The notes below the pieces were generated by a model. It was not told the DNA's origin, searched no databases, and worked only from the letters and a program-made list of their open reading frames with translations. A stretch of 64,000 nucleotides of DNA from Cylindrodendrum hubeiense (lineage: Eukaryota > Ascomycota > Sordariomycetes > Hypocreales > Nectriaceae), in assembly GCA_014621425.1 (NCBI GenBank), contig JAANBB010000097.1, positions 43,904-107,903 of the forward strand, written 5' to 3'. Positions 1 to 11,696 of the stretch are shown piece after piece. The position numbers were made by a program, and so were the translations under genes. Within the stretch, counting starts at the first letter, position 1. Every line of letters begins with the position of its first letter.

Positions 1-2
1 CT

Positions 3-2824
3 GCCGAGTATCTCGGAGATGATATCGACTCTGCTGCCGTCTATGAAAGCGCTCTAGACCGTAGACCAACCATCTACGCTATCGGCCATTGTCATATAGA
101 CACATGTTGGCTGTGGCCATGGGACGAGACAAAGCGCAAGGTTGTGCGATCCTGGTCCAACCAGTGTGACTTGATGGACCGGTATCCCGAGCTCAACTTT
201 GCTTGTTCGCAGGCTCAACAGGTCAGCATCCCTCCCCCTATTAGTGACCATGTCAGAAGTCAACACAACTAATTTACGGTGTAGTTCAAATGGCTCAAAG
301 AGATATACCCGTACGGTTGGGAACGCGTCAAGGCCAAGGTCAAATCTGGACAATTTCATCCCATTGGCGGATCCTGGGTCGAGCACGATACAAATCTTCC
401 ATGCGGCGAGTCGCTCGTACGCCAGTTCCTCTACGGCCAGCGATTCTTCGAGGCCGAGTTTGGATTCCGGTCGACGACATCCTGGTTGCCGGATACCTTT
501 GGCTTTTCCTGCCAGATTCCCCAGATTTGTCGGCTGGCTGGCATGACGAGGTTCATGACGCAGAAGCCCTGCTTCAACAGTGTCAATGAGTTTCCACACA
601 CGACCTTCAACTGGTACGTCTCATATCCATAACTCAAAGTGAAGAAACGTGTAGCTAATGACCCGTTACTACAGGGTGGCGCTGGATGGAAGCCAGGTCA
701 TCTGCCATATGCCGCCATGCAAGACGTATACCGCCGAGGGCAATTATCAGAACATCACCCAAAGCATAAGCAACCACAAGTCCCTGGATCAAGACAACAC
801 GGCTCTTATGGCTGTAAGTGGACTGAAAGACTGACTGATCGGTCATATTGCATCTTGAAAGGGAATCCCCTTGCTAATTGGAGTCGTATCTCACAGTTTG
901 GAAAAGGCGACGGCGGAGGCGGCCCTACTTGGCAGCATCTGGAAAGGCTCAGGCGACTTCGAGGCATGGCTGATACTATGGGTGTTATTCCCCGCGTTCA
1001 CGCCGGCGCGACTGTCGACCAATTCTTTGACCGACTCGAGACGAAGGCGTCTAGCCTCGTGACTTGGTACGGGGAGCTCTACTTTGAGCTCCATCGCGGG
1101 GTGTACACCACGCAGGGTCGCACCAAGCTCCACAACCGCCGCTCTGAGACCCTCCTGCACGATCTCGAATTGTTAGCAACCATTGCTTCCTTAGAGGATA
1201 AGGGGTATAAGTATCCCAAAAAGGAGTTGGATGAGATGTGGCAGGGCGTGATGCTTTGCCAGTTCCACGATTGTCTTCCTGGCACAGCCATCGAAATGTG
1301 TTACGATGACTCGGAAAAGGTGAGTAAACCCTTGGGCTGAAACCCCCCTCCCTCAAGAGGCACAGGAATGAGCTAATGCGAAAGTAGATTTATGCCAGCG
1401 TGAAAGCGACCGGACTGGCGATTTTCCAGCAAGTCTACAGCATCCTCGGCATTGAAACGCCCAAGTCAGCTAGCAGTCTGGACCTTGACTTCTCCGTCGC
1501 CGTGAACACGATGCCCTGGCCACGACATGAATTGGTCGACGTTTCTGATACCGAGGCTGTCGTCGCCTCTGGTGAAGGCCACGCGCTCGTCGTTTGGTCA
1601 TTCAAGGCCTCCGCGGACGGCCCCAAAGCGGTCACCGTACAAGAGACGTCGCCTGGAGTTTTCCAACTTGAGAACGGCCAATTGACCGTCAAGGTGGAGA
1701 ATGGGTGCATTACTTCCATCTATGACCACCAAGCAAGGCGGGAAACGCTGGCTGGAAAGGCCAACCAGTTCGTCATCTTCGACGACAAGCCGATCTACTG
1801 GCAGGCATGGGACACGGAAGTGTATCATCTGGACACGCGCGAAGAGCTGAGCAGCTCAACTACCACTATCCACGAGGACAAGGGCTACCGAGCGAGCGTT
1901 GTGACTGAGACGCGCATCAGCGAGACGAGCTCCATCAGGTCGACCATTTCGCTGTCCTCTGTACTCGGTGATCAACCATCTCTCATTGAGTGCACAGCGG
2001 ACGTTGACTGGCATGAGACGATGAAGTTTCTCAAGGTCGAGTTTCCGGTGCAGGTCAGCAACACCGAGGCCTCGTACGAGACACAGTACGGCATCATCAA
2101 GCGCCCGACTCATTACAACACTTCGTAAGTCTCGTTCTGCATCTTTGTTTTCCCCTCTCCCAGTACCAGCGTTTCTTGCGGGACATGGCTAACATTAAAC
2201 GTGTGAAGGTGGGACATGGCCAAGTTCGAGGTCTGCTGCCACAAGTTTGCTGACCTCTCCGAGTACAACTACGGCGTTTCCATCATCAACGATAGCAAGT
2301 ACGGCTTCGCGACGGTGGGTAACGTCATGAGGCTCTCGCTGCTAAGGTCTCCCAAGGCGCCCGATGGCAACGCTGACATGGGCCGCCACCACATCCGCTG
2401 GGCCATAATGCCGCATCGTGGTGGGCTCGGCGCGCAGACGGTCCGGGCTGCATTCAACTTCAACAACCCCCTGCATCTCGTGGCGGCCCCAGACGGCACG
2501 CCGGCCCTTATTTACAAGTCCGCCGTCACGCTCACGGGCGACGACAACCTGGTCTTGGACTGGATCAAGCGCGGCGAGGACGACGAGGACGTGTCGCAGG
2601 ACAACCTCCCCAAGCGGAAGGGGAAGTCCATCATCGTGCGAGTTTACGACGCTGTAGGCGGCATGGGGAGGGGAAAGATTGATTCGAAGTACCGGGTCGA
2701 AAAGGTGTTCAAGACTAACATTCTTGAAGACGACCTGGAGGAGATTCCGGTCCAAGCGAGCACCTTTGAGGTGACGCTGGGTCCGTTTGAAGTCGCAACC
2801 TACCGCCTGGTGTTGAAGGGTTAA
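3..2824 (+). CDS. GH38 alpha-mannosidase (vacuolar type), 5' truncated by window edge
   Basis: Hydrolyses terminal alpha-mannose from free oligosaccharides and glycoproteins, normally in the fungal vacuole or cytosol (AMS1-like class). The frame is open from base 3, so the N-terminus lies outside the window. About 820 residues are visible. Motifs: GHCHIDTCW carries the zinc-binding His and Asp of GH38, and [10 protein letters not shown] carries the nucleophile Asp. [10 protein letters not shown] and [11 protein letters not shown] are typical of the vacuolar subgroup, and the C-terminal all-beta domain follows. Five introns keep the frame open: 222-284, 614-674, 814-896, 1320-1387 and 2125-2208. 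The stop is TAA at 2822-2824. I see no frame break, unlike several genes downstream. The family call is secure; the subcellular location is inferred from the class. Confidence 0.93.
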
Positions 2825-4247
2825 CGAATGACCTGCGCTCGGCATAGACGGTGCAGATCCGGCCGACGGTGTAGATCTGGGACTCTGTGGTCCTGACATG
2901 TCCGGCGTTCCAGTTGGATTAGAGTGAAACAGAAAGACCTATCGATGAAATGCAGTTGCTTGTAATCAAGACACATATTATCAGATAGATCAGTGGATCT
3001 AACAGGTCCAAATCACGGAGCTAGACCAGAGCTAGCTGGGCCCGTTCCGAAGGTAGACCGGAACCTGATCCCGCAGCCGGGACGGCCACGGAACTGATCC
3101 GACTTCCGAGTATATACAAGACGGGTCTAAACCCGTCAGTTAGATATATAAGAAAAGCTTCCATTGCCATCAACTGCATCCATTATTCTTCCTGTCTGAT
3201 ACATACCGAAGGGACGAAACGATAAATGTGAAAACGAGTGAGAGTATTCTCGTCTCCCAGGACTTCTCCTTTCTAACTCGATTTTCCCACACCGTACTCA
3301 GAAACACGTTTATTTAGTATGGTGTAATGCCGTATGACTATAAATCCACTGTGTAAGCAACTCTTTGAGGCTTGATCGGCTCACCTCTATACCCGTCTGA
3401 AGGGAAACCATGGCGGTAGAGTCGAGATATCGACAAATAAAGTTCGTCACTAGACCTACGCTAGCAGGAATTCTCCCACAAAGATGAGACGACTGTTGCA
3501 GAGCCAGGCCCACTTAGTCGCGGGTACAAGGAAGATTGATACGGTCTCGGACGAAGGTATCAACACACCGGATGTCTCCGTTGGCTTTTGCGGTTCCGTT
3601 ACGGCTCCGTTATGCCGCATTAGGTACCGTAACCCGGCGGGATCCCATGAGAGTGACATGGCCTATATTAGATGGGACCAAGGCTTTTTTATGTACTCAA
3701 TCAAGTCCCTCAAGTGACATGCAATAGAACAAGCCCAGACCGTTAACAATCACCTCGGGAAGCGAGTTATGCAAATAGTCTTGCCAAGGAAACTAACAGC
3801 TTCACGTGATGCACAACTATGCCCCATACGCGATCCACAATTACGCCAGAGCCATTCAGCCACTGCTCAGCCTCAGGAAGTAGCGCTATGTATCCTGATA
3901 TCTTCAACTATTTGGAAATATGAATGTAAATACAAAGGAATACTGTAAAAGAAGTTCCACCCAAACCAAAGGCAGGGTTAGTTATGGTTGGCTATGATTG
4001 GGTCCATTCCGGGGGTTCCGGAGTCCTTCCACGGCCCCCCAAAGGAGACATCTCTTCTCGATAGTGGTGCAGAGTACATGAGGCTACCTGTCATGTTGCA
4101 TTTAGCCATAGCTGTTCGTCCGTTGGCAATACTCTTTACATAATCCACCCGATTCCCCTCGTCCCCGTCTTGGTCTCTTCCCACCTAGCACCTGGCCCAA
4201 ACACCACCGTCCTATTGCACCTAACAAATTAGCAGCCACTGCGCAAA
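2825..4247. other. Intergenic, no gene; possible LTR-like remnant
   Basis: No convincing coding frame. Around 3110-3300 there is a TATATAAG box at about 3146 followed by a pyrimidine-rich stretch, the look of a copia-type LTR promoter. I could not find paired ends or a target-site duplication. The last few hundred bases are the promoter of the Zn2Cys6 gene at 4248. Confidence 0.3.
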
Positions 4248-6386
4248 ATGATTTCGCCCTCCAAGGACTCTGCAGCGCAGAAGCGGCGCGCCACAAAAGC
4301 CTGCTCCAGCTGCCATACCCGCAAGGTCCGCTGCGACATGCTCGAGGTCGGCCTGCCCTGTACGAAATGCCAAGCCCACGGATTTGAATGCTCCGTCGCC
4401 GAGAGGAAACGCCGCCGGCGCAAAGGTGAAGCCGCCGACGGCGAGGAGCAGAGCCAGGACCGCTCGCTGCCTCGCTCAATGCCTGAACACGTTATGCTCC
4501 ACCAAGTCCCACACTATTCCTTCTTCCGCACCTTTGCTCCCCACGGCAATCCCTGGCTACACGCAAAGAACCGCGAGCAGGGCGTCCTTCTTCCAGTTCC
4601 CGCGCATGACTCAACAGCCGGATTCCGCACGCGAGGCCTGAATACTAACGCCGGGGACTCTGCATTTCTGAAGGAAAGAGGCGTCTTCGACTTTCCACCC
4701 AAGGAGCGTCTTGATGAATTCGTCTCCGCCTTCTTCCGCTATTTCCACCCATTCTTCCCAGTTGTCGACAAACCTTCCTTTCTTAGTCAATATGAAAAGA
4801 CCAATCCCGAAGCACTGGCGGAAGGAAAAGGAGTAAGCCTGTTGATTCTTCAGGCCATCATGTTTACAGCAAGCTCGGTACGGACATATTCTTCTCCTTG
4901 GTGGCGCCAGTGACACTCACAATACCAGTATGTCTCCATTCAAACACTCCACGAAATGGGCTTTTCCAATCGAAAAGAAGCAAGGAGCTGTTTTTACACG
5001 AGAGCCCGGGTAAGTTGTTAGTCTTTCGTCATCAGAGCAACATTTAACGTGCTAGTTCCTCCATAATTTCAACCATGAACAGGATGACATCAGCACCATC
5101 CAGGCCCTGCTGCTAATAAGCCACTATTATGCCTCCATGATTGACCAAAAGCACACCTGGTTCTGGGTGCACCAAGCTATTGGCTTGGCCCAGGGTGCCG
5201 GGCTGCATCGCCGTTGCGATCTGCCCCAACGCAAGCTATGGGCGAGAATATGGTGGGCATGTCTGGTGCGCGACAGACTGATTGCATTAGGCACTAAGCG
5301 CCCGATGCATATCAACAGTCTTGACTGCAGTGTGCCTTTGCTCACCATCGCGGATGTTGAAGAGGAAGGGGATACCGATGAAGACCGTGCCGTGAAAGAA
5401 ATATTCATTGAATTCACCAAGCTGTGTCAATACATGGAGGGCGTCCTGTCGCTCCCTCTAGCGACCGTGGATTCAATACATGATCAAATCGAACTGTGCG
5501 AGAGCACATTAAGCCACTGGTTCGCAAATCTGAGCCCAGCTGCGCGGCGGCTTGAAGATGTTCCGATCAAAGGTTTCAAGAACACCGTTCAAATCGTGTA
5601 TAATTCGCTTCTGCATCTCATCCACAAGTAAACATTCTCCGCCCTCCATGCGCACGGATGTAAATCACTAACTTTTCAGTACTGTTCTTATAGCGCTCCG
5701 CAAATCTGGAAATGAGCAATCTCAAGCTCAGCTTACCAGCCCTGGGATTACATCAGTCGCCACCGACTCTGTCCAACTCTTGGCAAGGCTTAATGAATTA
5801 GGCCTAGTACACTTTCTCCCAACCCATGGGTAATTATTTGAATGCGCTATTTGGGCCAATCATGACTAAATATTCACACAGTGTCACCACGGTACTTCCA
5901 CCGCTGATCGTTCAGCTTTCATCCATTCGGTGCACCGACAGGCCTGAATACGAAATGGGGAAAAAACGCTTCGAGACTTGCATGGTCTGCCTCAAGCAGC
6001 TCGGGGAGACATATTGGCATGCCAGCTTCTACCATGATTTCTTCGAGCTTGCCGTGTCAGAATCACACGCCAGACCGGACTCGGGGTTGCCAATCCAGGC
6101 ATCGAAAGGAAAGGAGCAAACAGCTGGCATCAACTCAAACCCGCTCCAGTTAACATCTCTTCAAAAAGCATCACAAAATCCCAATGGGGAATTATTGCCA
6201 GTCGCAGAAACATCGCAATCCGGATTGCAGTCAGTGGAATCAGTCCCGGGCAACTCTCTCGGAATCGATTCGACAGAGTTTGACGCGGCCGATATTGAAT
6301 GGAATTCTCTGGGAGAAGACTACAAGTATATTTACCGATCGCTAGACGAGTTTGGAGTTTCTCGTAGCTTTTTCCCCTTTGTTTAA
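4248..6386 (+). CDS. Zn2Cys6 (GAL4-type) fungal transcription factor
   Basis: Nuclear DNA-binding regulator of about 645 residues. The N-terminal zinc cluster has Cys at residues 19, 22, 29, 38, 41 and 48, followed at once by a basic run (KRRRRK). The middle holds the fungal-specific transcription factor domain (PF04082 type), with motifs such as FFRYFHPFFPVVDKPSF and WVHQAIGLAQGAGLHR. Four short introns restore one frame: 4878-4928, 5010-5055, 5628-5679 and 5830-5881. Spacing of the zinc cluster and the middle domain resemble the CTF1/AmdR-like group, but this is a loose impression. It stands just upstream of L-fuconate dehydratase and the sugar-related genes, so a role as pathway regulator is plausible but inferred from position only. 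Confidence 0.9.
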
Positions 6387-6463
6387 ATGCGGATAGGTCC
6401 TCTGAATGAACAGATGTTGGCCCGTTGGATATTGCTTCTCTTATTCCTATAGGAGACTTTCGC

Positions 6464-8046
6464 CTACGCCTTGGGCCCGTTTTGGATCGCCATGCCTTGT
6501 TCACTATTCCAAAAGCTTCCGGTCGGGAAGCTGTACGCCGCGATGGCTTCGGGCTTATACTCGACACTATACCCCGCCTCCCAAGGCGTCACGAAATAGC
6601 CGCTCTCTGTCTTCACCGGGTGTTGCAAGACTTCGCTAAAAGAGTTGATGTGCTCGAGGAGGCTCTTTTCCCCTGAAACGCAGATATAGTTCAGGAGTGC
6701 GAGATGCTGTGTATACTCGTTGAGTCCGATGCCACCACTGTGCGGTACAATGGGCACATTGAACCTAGTTGAAGTCTGTAAGTTATCAAGTCATCTAGTG
6801 GTAGTGGGGTTACACGTACTTCTTTGCCATTAAAAGAACTGCCATGACCTCGTTCACACCCCCAAGTCTGCATGCATCAACCTGACAGTAGTCGATAGCC
6901 TCAGCCTGCAGGAGTTGCTTGAAGATGACGCGGTTTTGGCAATGCTCTCCAGTGGCAACGCCAATACCGTGGGGCTTGAGTGCCTTTCGAATCGCTGCGT
7001 GTCCGAGGATGTCGTCGGGAGAGGTCGGCTCTTCTATGAAGCTAAATGCCATGATTAGCTTTGACAGCCGCTACTCAGTTGCGATACGGCGACCTACAGA
7101 GGTTTGAATTCGAGAAAGGCGTTCATGTATTCGATTGCCTCTGGAACACTCCACACTTGGTTGGCGTCGAGCATAAGCATCCGATCATAGCCAATTGTTT
7201 CCCGAGCAATCTTAACACGGCGCTTGTCGTCCTCCAGATTGCCGCCGACCTTGAGCTTGAACTTGTCCATGCCCGCGGCCAGGTTAGACTTGATGAGCTC
7301 AACCATTCTCTCATCTGAGAATCCAAGCCAGCCGGCCTGAGTTGTGTATGCTGGGACTGCCCGGTTCTTCCGTGCTTCTTGTATCCTCGCACCTTTCGTT
7401 GATTCCTGGGTCTTCAAGAGGGCCACTGCTTCCTCTGGGGTTATGGCATCGAGAATATAACGGAAGTCAATACACGCCACAAACTCCTCGGGGGTCATCT
7501 CTGACACCAGCTGCCAGATCGGCTTGTTCAGATACCGACCCCACAGATCCCAGAGCGCGTTGACACAGGCACTTAGCCCGAGATGCATGACACCTTTCTC
7601 CGGACCAACCCATCGCAGTTGGGAGTCGGAAACGAGGTACCGCCACGTCTTGCCCATGCTCTCCGTCAGCTCCCCAAGCGTCTTGCCAACAAGGCGTTCG
7701 GCAATTTGGCGGGCGGCAGCAGTACAGAGGTCGTTGCCACGTCCGATGGTGAAAGAGATGCCATGGCCTGTCAAATCCGTGTTTGTTAGGAGGCGAATGT
7801 GCGCTGCACTGTAATCCCCCGCGGGATTCATGGCGTCGGATCCTGATGCATCGAGACTAGTTGGGAATCGTAAGTCTTCGACCTACGTTAGTCTCGCTCG
7901 CAATGTCTCTTTGCTGTGGAAAGTCTTGTCGTACCGTAAGACTCGAAGCCAACGATCTTAATGTCAGAGACGGGTAGTCGAGAGCCGGAGAAGGGGGAGT
8001 CCGGGGTTATGCCCTTGTCGCCACTGTTCAGAGCACCAGGCGCCAT
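6464..8046 (-). CDS. L-fuconate dehydratase, enolase superfamily
   Basis: Dehydrates L-fuconate (and related acid sugars) to the 2-keto-3-deoxy acid in oxidative deoxy-sugar catabolism. About 470 residues, start ATG at 8044-8046. Mandelate-racemase-group landmarks are in order: KFKLKVGG (base Lys, near residue 244), LMLDANQ (metal Asp, near 274), [10 protein letters not shown] (metal Glu), [11 protein letters not shown] (metal Glu) and VPHSGGIGL (catalytic His loop). Three introns: 7876-7934, 7042-7097 and 6765-6819. The first acceptor is placed so that the conserved YDLRFPTS block is continuous. It converges tail to tail with the Zn2Cys6 regulator and diverges from the MFS carrier at 9424. 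All active-site residues are present and the frame is intact. A sister acid-sugar dehydratase of the same family cannot be excluded. Confidence 0.92.
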
Positions 8047-9423
8047 AATTGCGAAGGAGGATCAATAGAGTTTCGTGCTATTTGTTGCAGCATTCAATAT
8101 GAATGGGAATGCAAATATCTCAAGGCATCGACGGCGGGATACTATGTATGTAGTAAGAAGATTTGCATTTAAGAGCCCTAGGTTGACGACACTTTCGCCG
8201 ATTTGCAGTTCCCAGCTCGCCATGATAGCCCCGGAGGCGACCGACCAGTCATACACACGAGTTCGGCGATACGGAGCCAACAGGCGAAAGAAATTACAGA
8301 TTGTGCAGAAGTATACAGAGGCCAGTCACCAGAGGCCATTCGGCTCTTCGGCTCTAACTTGGTAGCGCCGGGATTAATGGCGTCTCACACGCTCCAGTAA
8401 GACGAGGCGATCAGTCGGAGCACCTAGAATCTGGCACTTCCTAGTCTCTACAATCCCCTGCTAGCGGCCGGATCAGCAGTCGGCCCGGCCAGAAACGGCA
8501 GGGGAATGACGGATCGAATGTTTTTGGCCTCTGTTGCGACGGAGGGTGCGGGGCGGCGCGTGGATGATAACCGTGTATGGCTAGTAGTATGGCTAGTAGC
8601 ATGGCTGTTGGCGTACTCGGCTAATGAATAACTCCAGTAGCAGCGCTATTCTTGTAGGAACACCAAGCATATATAGTCTCTGTCCCTCCCTTGGCCATCT
8701 CCGGCTGAAGTTCAATCTTGTCGCATGTCACGTGGCCCGGACTTTCTTCAGCTTTCTTCCGGCACAGGCCGAAGTCGCTCGGTTAGTCAGTCCTTTGTCA
8801 GGCTGGCCGGGCCGACGATTGATCCGGCCGCTAGCAAGGGAGCGGCCGCCACTAGGCAATGTCAGACTCGAGGTGCTCCGACTTAGGGGACACTTGCAAC
8901 CACAGATACTCCCCGCCCGTCACAAGCGAGATGGCGTCTGGCGAGTGACCAATAGTAAGACGATTACCTTCGCCAATTCGCTGACAAATCTTACAGTCAT
9001 CCATGGCCGGGCGCCGTTTATAAATATCAAAGCTTCAGAGTTGGGTCTAAAGACAGTGGCTTTCGTATTAATGTGGAGAATGCTGGGGAATTCTCTCTTG
9101 ATTCTCGGCCTGATTCTCTCTCTGTACCCATGCGCGACTGTTCAGTGCTCTCCCCGCATCTCCAAATCTCAAAATATTTGCAATTTGCAACATCGGGCCT
9201 CTCAAAAACTCGAGCCGTTCGTTTCCCCACAGTCCGAAGCTGTGAATGTAGAGCGATACCAATTCCGTTCAGTTTTGAGCATCGTCGCCCAATGACTCAA
9301 CTCCCCTAAGTTGAATATACACTTGACGGTCGTCTGACGGGAATCCTACCATTCGTTTATCCACAATTTTTACTTCACTCCTCAGTTAACTCCACACACA
9401 ACACGACCCTATACTTTTTTGCC
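8047..9423. promoter_or_regulatory. Divergent promoter region between dehydratase and MFS carrier
   Basis: About 1.4 kb without a supported gene. A 223-codon open frame starting at 8624 has no recognisable domain. Visible signals are TATA-like boxes near 8668 (CATATATAG) and 9018 (TATAAATA) and a CACGTG core near 8729. It probably serves both flanking genes, which would fit co-regulation. Confidence 0.4.
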
Positions 9424-11186
9424 ATGAATACCATGGATAGCAATGACGACGTCAAGAAAATGACCTCATCAAGTGATTGCGAAGGTGTCGAGCAAGAGCT
9501 TGAGCGGGTAGTTCCAAGCACCATCAACCAGAGCAATGCCGAAATGTACCACGAGGCCTTGTTGCTGTATCCCGACGACAGCGCAATCAACCCTGACATG
9601 GAAAAACGACTCAAGCGCAAACTCGACAGGCATATCCTGCCGATACTTGGAATATGCTATTTCTTCTATGTAAATATCTCTAGCGTTTCCCTGGTCTCAA
9701 TGAATAGGACTAACTGCCATTTTCAGTATGTTGACAAAACAACTCTTTCCTACGCGGCCATCTTTGGAATCAAGGAAGACCTTAATCTCCATGGCACTCA
9801 ATACGCATGGCTTTCAAGCGTCTTTTATTTTGGTTGGCTAATTTGGTCCATCCCATCCAACTTACTCATGCAAAAGTGTCGCCCTGCATGGTATTTGTCC
9901 TTTAATATCTTCATGTGGGGAGCTCTCTTGATGTGTCAGGTTGCCGTCCAGAGTTTCGGGACTCTATCTTTGTTACGCATCTTGTCTGGAGCGTTCGAGG
10001 CTATCGCCGACCCGGCATTCATGCTCTTTACGACCATGTTCTACACGCGCGACGAACAACCTTCTCGAATTTCAGCCTGGTACGCCTGGAATGGCATTGG
10101 GGTCGCCGGCGGCGGCTTAATTGGTGAGTCCAGATGTTTGGCTGTTCCAAATCCAGCTATTTAGAGTACTAGCCAATGCTAATCATGGATAAAGGGTACT
10201 GTATCGGGCAAATTGATGGCCCGCTTGCTTCGTGGCGATACGAATTCCTCATTGTCGGTGCCATTTGCTCGACCTGGGGCCTTTCGCTCTTTTTTCCTGC
10301 TTCCCAACTCGCCAACATCAATCCGGGGATTTTCACATCAAGAACGGCTGCTTCTCATCGCTCGTATGCGCCGCAACCAGACTGGCGTCGAACAGCAGTC
10401 TATTAACTGGGGTCAAGTCAAGGAAGCTTACTTAGACTACAAGACGTGGCTTTTCGCACTCCTTGGATTCGTCTCTGCTATCCCTAATGGAGGCATATCG
10501 AACTTCTCGACCCTTGTGATCAAAGGGCTGGGGTTTGATACCCTGCATACTACTCTACTGGGAATACCTCAAGGAATTCTGGTGGTCATCTGGATTGGTC
10601 TAGGAGCAACGGCAAACCACTACATGCCGCCGAACAGTCGTACACTTGTTTCTGCTTTATTTATGCTCCCAGCTATGGCTGGAGGTCTGGGTTTTCTCTT
10701 GGCACCGACCGATGCGTACATTGGTCGATTGATCTGCTTGTAAGTCCTCAAAGCATTCTCGACTACTCATATGTCACAAAAGCTAATCTCAGCAGCTATC
10801 TCACTGGATCTTACCAAGCATCCTTTGTCATATCTCTGTCATTGGTAACTAGCAACACAGGTGGGCAGTCTAAGAAGATGATAGTGTCTGGCATGATCTG
10901 GTTTGGATCTTGCATCGGTAGTATTGCGAGCCCTTTTTTCTACCGGGTGGAGCAGGCGCCTTCCTACCACTTGGGTATCGGATCACTTCTCGTGGCCAAC
11001 TGCGCTCAATTCGCCATTTATTTCGGTCTTCGCTATGTTTTTAAATGGGAGAACAGGCAGAAGGAGGAGCAGCGCGCCATTCTGCGCCAAAGCGGCGCGT
11101 TAAAGGATACTGCAGAGGCGCTAAATGCCACAGCCTTTCAGAATCTGACAGACAAGGAGAATCCAAACTTTGTCTATGTTTATTAG
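9424..11186 (+). CDS. MFS transporter, allantoate/nicotinate permease-like (ACS family), with one frame break
   Basis: Twelve-helix plasma-membrane carrier of the anion:cation symporter (DAL5-like) family, about 525 residues if the break is ignored. Landmarks: DKTTLSYA after the first helix, the helix 4-6 block with LLRILSGAFEA and AWNGIGVAGGG, and LTGSYQASF plus LVTSNTGGQSKK near the C-terminal half. Introns: 9670-9726, 10124-10194 and 10740-10795. The frame breaks by +1 inside a run of six T at 10290-10295: upstream reads ...WGLSLFF and downstream LPNSPTS continues in the next frame with no gap in family length. So either the run is one T too long in the assembly or the gene is newly inactivated. 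Substrate is not readable from sequence; the neighbours suggest an acid sugar. Confidence 0.85.
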
Positions 11187-11696
11187 AGTACGTAATCAAG
11201 TAATGACAACACTATTCAATGCCATCTCAGCGTTGATGACTTAGATGGAGTTCGACACACTAAATCCTATGGGGGAAGCAGATGCACAACTGCATGATGA
11301 TGTAGATCGTTTGGAAGGACATTAAGCCCTTGATCTCTCATATTCGTACGTATTCTTTGAATTGACCGCTGGGTATGGAATGGTTCGACTCTAGTTCAGG
11401 GTTTTAATTTATTTAGCACATTACCAACAACTGGTCGATGCATTACATGAAGTTGAGGAGCATTTAAATGGAAATGACAAGTCAAAATCACCGAGGTCAC
11501 CACGGATGCGCTGAAAACCTAGAGAAGGGAAAGAGATATCATGATTGTGCTTCAGATAAGCTGGGAGTCTAGGTTTGGATTACTCCCGAGGTACTGTCCC
11601 TTAGTCTGGAAGTGAGGGGATGTTTTATTTTGCTGCTGTGGCCTTTCCAAACCCTCTCATCAACAGTTTCCTGTGGTTACTAGCTACACCATCTTA
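11187..11696. other. Intergenic between convergent transporter genes
   Basis: No coding frame of note. It holds the 3' ends of the MFS carrier and of the sugar-transporter pseudogene. Confidence 0.5.

Noticed and set aside
8624..9295. 223-codon plus-strand open frame starting with ATG
   Set aside because: No domain or conserved motif; it lies in the promoter region between divergent genes and contains core-promoter-like TATA words.
10283..10300. Programmed ribosomal frameshift at the T run of the MFS gene
   Set aside because: Nuclear MFS permeases are not known to use this, and no slippery heptamer with a downstream structure was seen; a run-length error or mutation is simpler.
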